The notes under the pieces: model-generated
What the model was told of the DNA's origin: nothing
The model's input: only the letters and a program-made list of their open reading frames with translations
Database searches by the model: none
Shown: in pieces, positions 60,664 to 64,000 of the stretch
Layout of the letters: each line of letters begins with the position of its first letter
Position numbering within the stretch: the stretch's first letter is position 1
Made by a program: the position numbers and the translations under genes
NCBI GenBank assembly: GCA_003956705.1
Contig: QZCP01000050.1
Span: 81,689 to 145,688 of the forward strand
Direction of reading: 5' to 3'
Source of the DNA: Brevipalpus yothersi
Lineage: Eukaryota; Arthropoda; Arachnida; Trombidiformes; Tenuipalpidae
Length of the DNA: 64,000 nucleotides

Positions 60664-62429
60664 TTATAATTCCCGAAAAGGCAAGAACTTCTCATAGAAT
60701 TTGATATTGATAAGCTTAATTTGTCTCAGTGCAGCATTTTGTATAAATCTATCAAGTCCAGAGAATTCCATCCATAAGCGTTTTACAATTCGATTCTGTT
60801 CAGATTCATCCCATCTATTCCATGTTTTGTTCAACTGAAAAATGAATTGAAAACAGAAAAATTTTGAATGCTTAGGATGAAAAGTGGAACACTGGATACC
60901 TGAGAATAGTTGTCATCACCAATTGTATTAAATCTTTTCACCAATGCTGGATTTTTGATTTTTCCAGGTAAGATATAATCTTCCAAAGAATCTTTGGTTG
61001 AACCAAACGAATTGGGGTAATAATTGGGGTCAGATTTTCTTTTCTTTCTTAGGTTAGCACAATCTCCATCGTTCACATATGGAGTGTTGCTAAACAATGG
61101 TCTATTCAGCGCTATTTCACCGAAGTTTGATCCTAGTCTGTTCAAAGATATGTAGTGAAATGAGATGAAGAATAATTTTTGCAAACTTACCTGTGTCTTT
61201 GAGCATCTAAATATACTTGACCTCTTCCATGCATTAGTTTATCGCCAAAAGCCACCTCAATTCCTGGGATCATGTTTGTAGGATTGAATGCCAACTGCTC
61301 TACTTGAGCAAAATAATTCGATGGATTCTCATTCAGAACTATTTCACCAATAGGGATCGGAGTAAAGATATCCTCATCCCATAGCTACAACAAAAACCAT
61401 TTTTGTTATTCTTAATTAGCCGGTGATGAGAACAACTCACTTTGCTGGGATCGAATGGGTTAAAATCCAGCTTATTCACCATATCCGGAGCTATGATCTG
61501 GGCCCTCAGTACCCATTTTAGGCCATGTCCTCTCTCTATTGCTAAGAAGATATCTCGGGAATAGTAATCAGGAATATTTCTCGCGAGTTCTTCAGCTACT
61601 TCATCTTTCAGATATCGAGCCATGGTTAGTGGCTCGAGAGAAAATCTTGCGAATACATGAGCACCTCGATTGTTGACAAGCTTCAAAGTTTGAGGTGTTC
61701 TAGGCTTCATCATTTGCAAGGACCCAGGAAAAGCTGAATCAGTTTTATCGTAGATAGTCGTGTGCAAGACTTCTGGTGTCGAGGAAATCAAATCCCACTT
61801 CCGATTTACATTAGCAAAAGAATCTGTTCCTGGAACTTGTGAGCGAACTGCATCTGGTATTCTCATAGAATCTCGAACGATGCCAGGACCAGTTGCTGCT
61901 ATTAGGTCCAGGTTGCCATCTCCAGTGTAAAATCGAATGGCTATAGAATATCCAACACTTGCTGGACTTGTTTCAGAACTGCCAATACCTACCAGACTGA
62001 AACCCAATCGAACAGCAACTTTGACGCGATTTCCGACTTCAGAAAATAATTTAGCCTTCGTAGATCGGTCCAACGAATTATGTTTGCAAACGTAATAACC
62101 GAAGGCTCCTATTCCATGTGGAAATGCTGCTCGAGAAACTGTTCGTTCTCTAACAAAGTTTCCCATTTTTTCTAGAAATTTAGTGTCTGGTAAAACTTTC
62201 GGGCCATTTCTATTCCTCATCTTTAACGATTTGACATTCCTCGAGTGTTGAAGTTTGTTCTCTCTTATGAATGACTCCCTATTCGATACCTGATAAAATT
62301 TCAAAAATCGTTGCTCGCACTTCAGGAGGAAGAAAATCGAATTCTATCGAACAGTTTACTCACTTTACTTGTCCATATTAATGTGATTCCACTGAGCAGA
62401 AGGAATATGACTATTGAGAAATGTTTCAT
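60664..62429 (-). CDS. Secreted catalase-fold haem protein lacking catalytic His (copy 2)
   Basis: A paralogue of the gene at 51.7-53.5 kb with the same five exons and phases: 62429..62364, 62289..61441, 61384..61191, 61137..60900, 60834..60664. It gives 505 aa. Exon 1 again encodes a signal peptide (MKHFSIVIFLLLSGITLIW). The distal site reads VRERTVSRAAFPHG, so Phe (about residue 78) replaces the catalytic His here too. The Asn stretch has become IAATGPGIV, with no Asn at all. The haem Arg/Tyr pair remains (GRGQVYLDAQRHR, about Arg359/Tyr363). The middle of exon 2 differs at many residues from copy 1, while exons 3 and 4 are nearly identical. The frame is intact throughout and both copies keep the same active-site loss, which argues for a retained function other than H2O2 dismutation. 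Function is unknown; extracellular haem or peroxide/lipid chemistry is possible. Confidence 0.9.
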
Positions 62430-63171
62430 TCCACCTATAGGACCCTTAGGCTTTTTGAATCGATTTTCGTCATAAAATTAGAATATCATCCTCACTTTTT
62501 TCACTGATTTGTACTCTCTAATGCCACATCTGTGCTTCATGTTATGTAAATCATTCAGTTCCATTCCTCTCCTTGAAACACAAGCTTGAGAGCAATGACT
62601 TGTTGGGATTAAAAATTTTTGGTTCCTGTTTGCGTGTACTGCCTTAAAAACTCCTAAAAAGTTTGGCTAGCTCAATAAACAGAGAGATCTCTTGTTGAGC
62701 TCAACTTTTTTAATTAATTGTTGTCCGTGGGCAATTGAGGTACAAACTTCTCATAGATTTCAATGCTGATTAGCTTAATTGGTCTCAGGGAAGAATTTTG
62801 TAAGAATCTTTCATGCCGGGGGAATTTGGTCCTAAAGTATTTTACGACTGGATTCTATTCGAATTCACTCTAACTATCCCATGATTTGTTCAGGAAACAG
62901 AGTGGAAAGGAGGTTTCTCAAAATCGCTTCTTTTTGTTCCACGCCTGATCATCTAAATTTTTGCATATTTGAATAGTGCATGACTCATAGAGTATGCTGA
63001 TCTTAGTTTCAAATCGATAAAGTCAAAGGTCATGGAGATATTTGATCTTGAATTTTTGGCAGATTCGGATTTTCTGTCAAAAATTTTAGTGGAAACTGAA
63101 AAAAAATAATAATGGACCAAAATGGAATACCTTCTTTCGAATACCAGGATGAAGAACAAAATATCAGTTAA
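62430..63171. other. Upstream region of catalase-like gene 2, holding a decayed paralogue
   Basis: Apart from the relic exon (62714-62893) and its 3' flank (from about 62665), the stretch has no coding signal. A frame at 62953-63159 (-) is not supported. Confidence 0.5.
62714..62893 (-). pseudogene. Relic of the last exon of a third catalase-like gene
   Basis: Read on the minus strand, this 180-base stretch aligns along its whole length with exon 5 of the two catalase-like genes (LNKSWD ... FLQNSSLRPIKL ... IEIYEKFVPQ), ending at a TAA. Two in-frame stops (TAG at 62872-62870 and 62857-62855) and loss of the acceptor AG show that it is dead. Exons 1-4 were not found to its right. The flanking AGCTCAATAAACAGAG block matches the 3' flank of copy 2, so it came from a DNA-level duplication. 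Confidence 0.8.
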
Positions 63172-63488
63172 ATGAGAGTAGCTGTTCTCACTGGCTGTGT
63201 TGTATCTTGTATTTTGTTAAAGTAGATAAATCTTTGATTCAATCAGAGTTTTAAGAGCAGCCTATGAGCAGCTGTATTCCTAAAAAACAGGTGTATATGG
63301 GGGTGCACTCATGTTAATGGACTCAATCTGGTGTGTCTGGTCGTTGCAGACGTATTCCTTGTAAAATCACAATATTCCGACCAAATTATCGGGTAGAACG
63401 ATCTTGGCTCATCGAAAGTTCTCTTCCTCAGAATTGGCAGAAGGCTTTGGCATTTTCCAAGCATAAACGATTGAGAGAACTACAATAA
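63172..63488 (+). CDS. Candidate small two-exon gene, 62 aa, function unknown
   Basis: ATG at 63172 opens a hydrophobic start (MRVAVLTGCVVSCILLK). A GTAGAT donor after 63221 and a TCGTTGCAG acceptor before 63350 join AA|A in phase. The second exon encodes a strongly basic tail (RIPCKITIFRPNYRVER, WQKALAFSKHKRLRELQ) and ends in TAA at 63488. An in-frame stop precedes the ATG, so the start is fixed. A polyadenylation hexamer lies at 63646. One hydrophobic segment plus a basic tail would suit a small organelle-membrane or mitochondrial protein, but I recognise no family. The exon join is exact, yet the protein is short, so it may be chance. Confidence 0.42.
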
Positions 63489-64000
63489 CTCTGTGAGAAA
63501 AGTAAATAACAAACTTCATACTCGGAAGTTTACATTGCCAAATGTGCACCCTTATTATTGTTTAACATTATGAAATTATTTCTTATTTCATTTATTGATC
63601 ATTATATGCTTGTTCCGGCCAATGATTATCGAAAAAGAAATGTTAAATAAAGATGTTTTGATGTTAAAAAATTTTAAGGATCCTCAAACATTGATGGCTA
63701 AGAGAATGAAGAGAAACCTAATCATTAAATCATTTTTCTTGAATTTTAACTACTTTAAATTGTAACTCTTGCCAGTCCATGGTCACGAGAAGTGTTTGAT
63801 TAACAGTGTTAATTTAACACTTCTCTCTCCACTTTCTTTGCAACTTTCACTTGAAGCGCGACTCGGTCGAGAAAGAGAGAGAAAAAGAGAGAGAGATGCA
63901 CATTATTGAGAGGGTGGACTTGAAGGTTCCGATTCATTCTGTTGCATCTGATAAGATGTTTTTGTAACGATATCTATTTTCATTGATTTTTATTCTTATA
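63489..64000. other. Right edge of the window
   Basis: AT-rich DNA with a polyadenylation hexamer (63646-63651) and a GA-rich patch near 63868-63896. No gene was recognised before the window ends. Confidence 0.45.
63646..63651 (+). terminator. Possible polyadenylation signal of the small candidate gene
   Basis: AATAAA lies 158 bases after the candidate stop codon in the sense orientation. Confidence 0.35.

Noticed and set aside
1..64000. CRISPR arrays, prophage, bacterial operons, tRNA or rRNA genes, horizontally acquired bacterial-type genes
   Set aside because: No spaced direct repeats, no prokaryotic gene organisation and no recognisable RNA gene were seen. All supported genes have metazoan relatives and most have spliceosomal introns.

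Overview
The window is animal nuclear DNA, AT-rich, with short introns (often 50-100 nt, GT...AG) and compact single-copy genes on both strands. An Ihog-type Hedgehog co-receptor with four Ig and two FN3 domains points to an arthropod. The intron-poor, tightly packed layout fits an acariform (spider-mite-like) genome; that placement is an inference and no species is claimed. All gene models below were built by reading open frames, joining exons at splice sites with matching phase, and comparing with remembered family features. No database was searched.

Left part (0.4-24 kb): an ELOVL fatty-acid elongase (-); a BCR-type RhoGEF/RhoGAP gene (+, 20 coding exons) whose largest intron holds an intronless three-PDZ NHERF-like gene on the other strand; spermine synthase (-); an Ihog/Boi-like Hedgehog co-receptor (+); and a CLASP/Orbit microtubule regulator (-).

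Middle part (25.9-51.4 kb): a catalytically intact ADAM metalloprotease (-); cyclin Y (+); an eight-finger C2H2 protein (+); ArfGAP1 (+); a FEZ/Unc-76 kinesin adaptor (-); cytosolic NAD glycerol-3-phosphate dehydrogenase (+); GID4, the substrate receptor of the CTLH/GID E3 ligase (+); an SLC25A42-like mitochondrial carrier (+); an intronless SLC35B4-like nucleotide-sugar transporter (-); and PTRHD1 (+). These are conserved housekeeping, signalling or cytoskeletal genes without operon-like logic. Many pairs are divergent or convergent.

Right part (51.7-63.5 kb) is the most unusual. Two paralogous genes encode secreted catalase-fold proteins of about 505-508 aa. Both keep the proximal haem Tyr and its Arg, but the distal catalytic His is replaced by Phe and the catalytic Asn is not preserved, so neither should be a normal catalase. 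A decayed terminal exon of a third copy lies just upstream of the second gene. Between the two copies sit an intact carotenoid oxygenase (BCO/ninaB/RPE65 family, +), divergent from the first catalase-like gene, and an unassigned PDZ-PH adaptor gene (-). A small two-exon candidate gene of 62 codons closes the window.

Intergenic DNA holds microsatellites (GA/CT, CA, ATT, CAACAC), a fold-back repeat near 50.4 kb and a 19-bp perfect inverted repeat near 53.7 kb. No RNA genes, intact transposons, CRISPR arrays or viral sequence were recognised.
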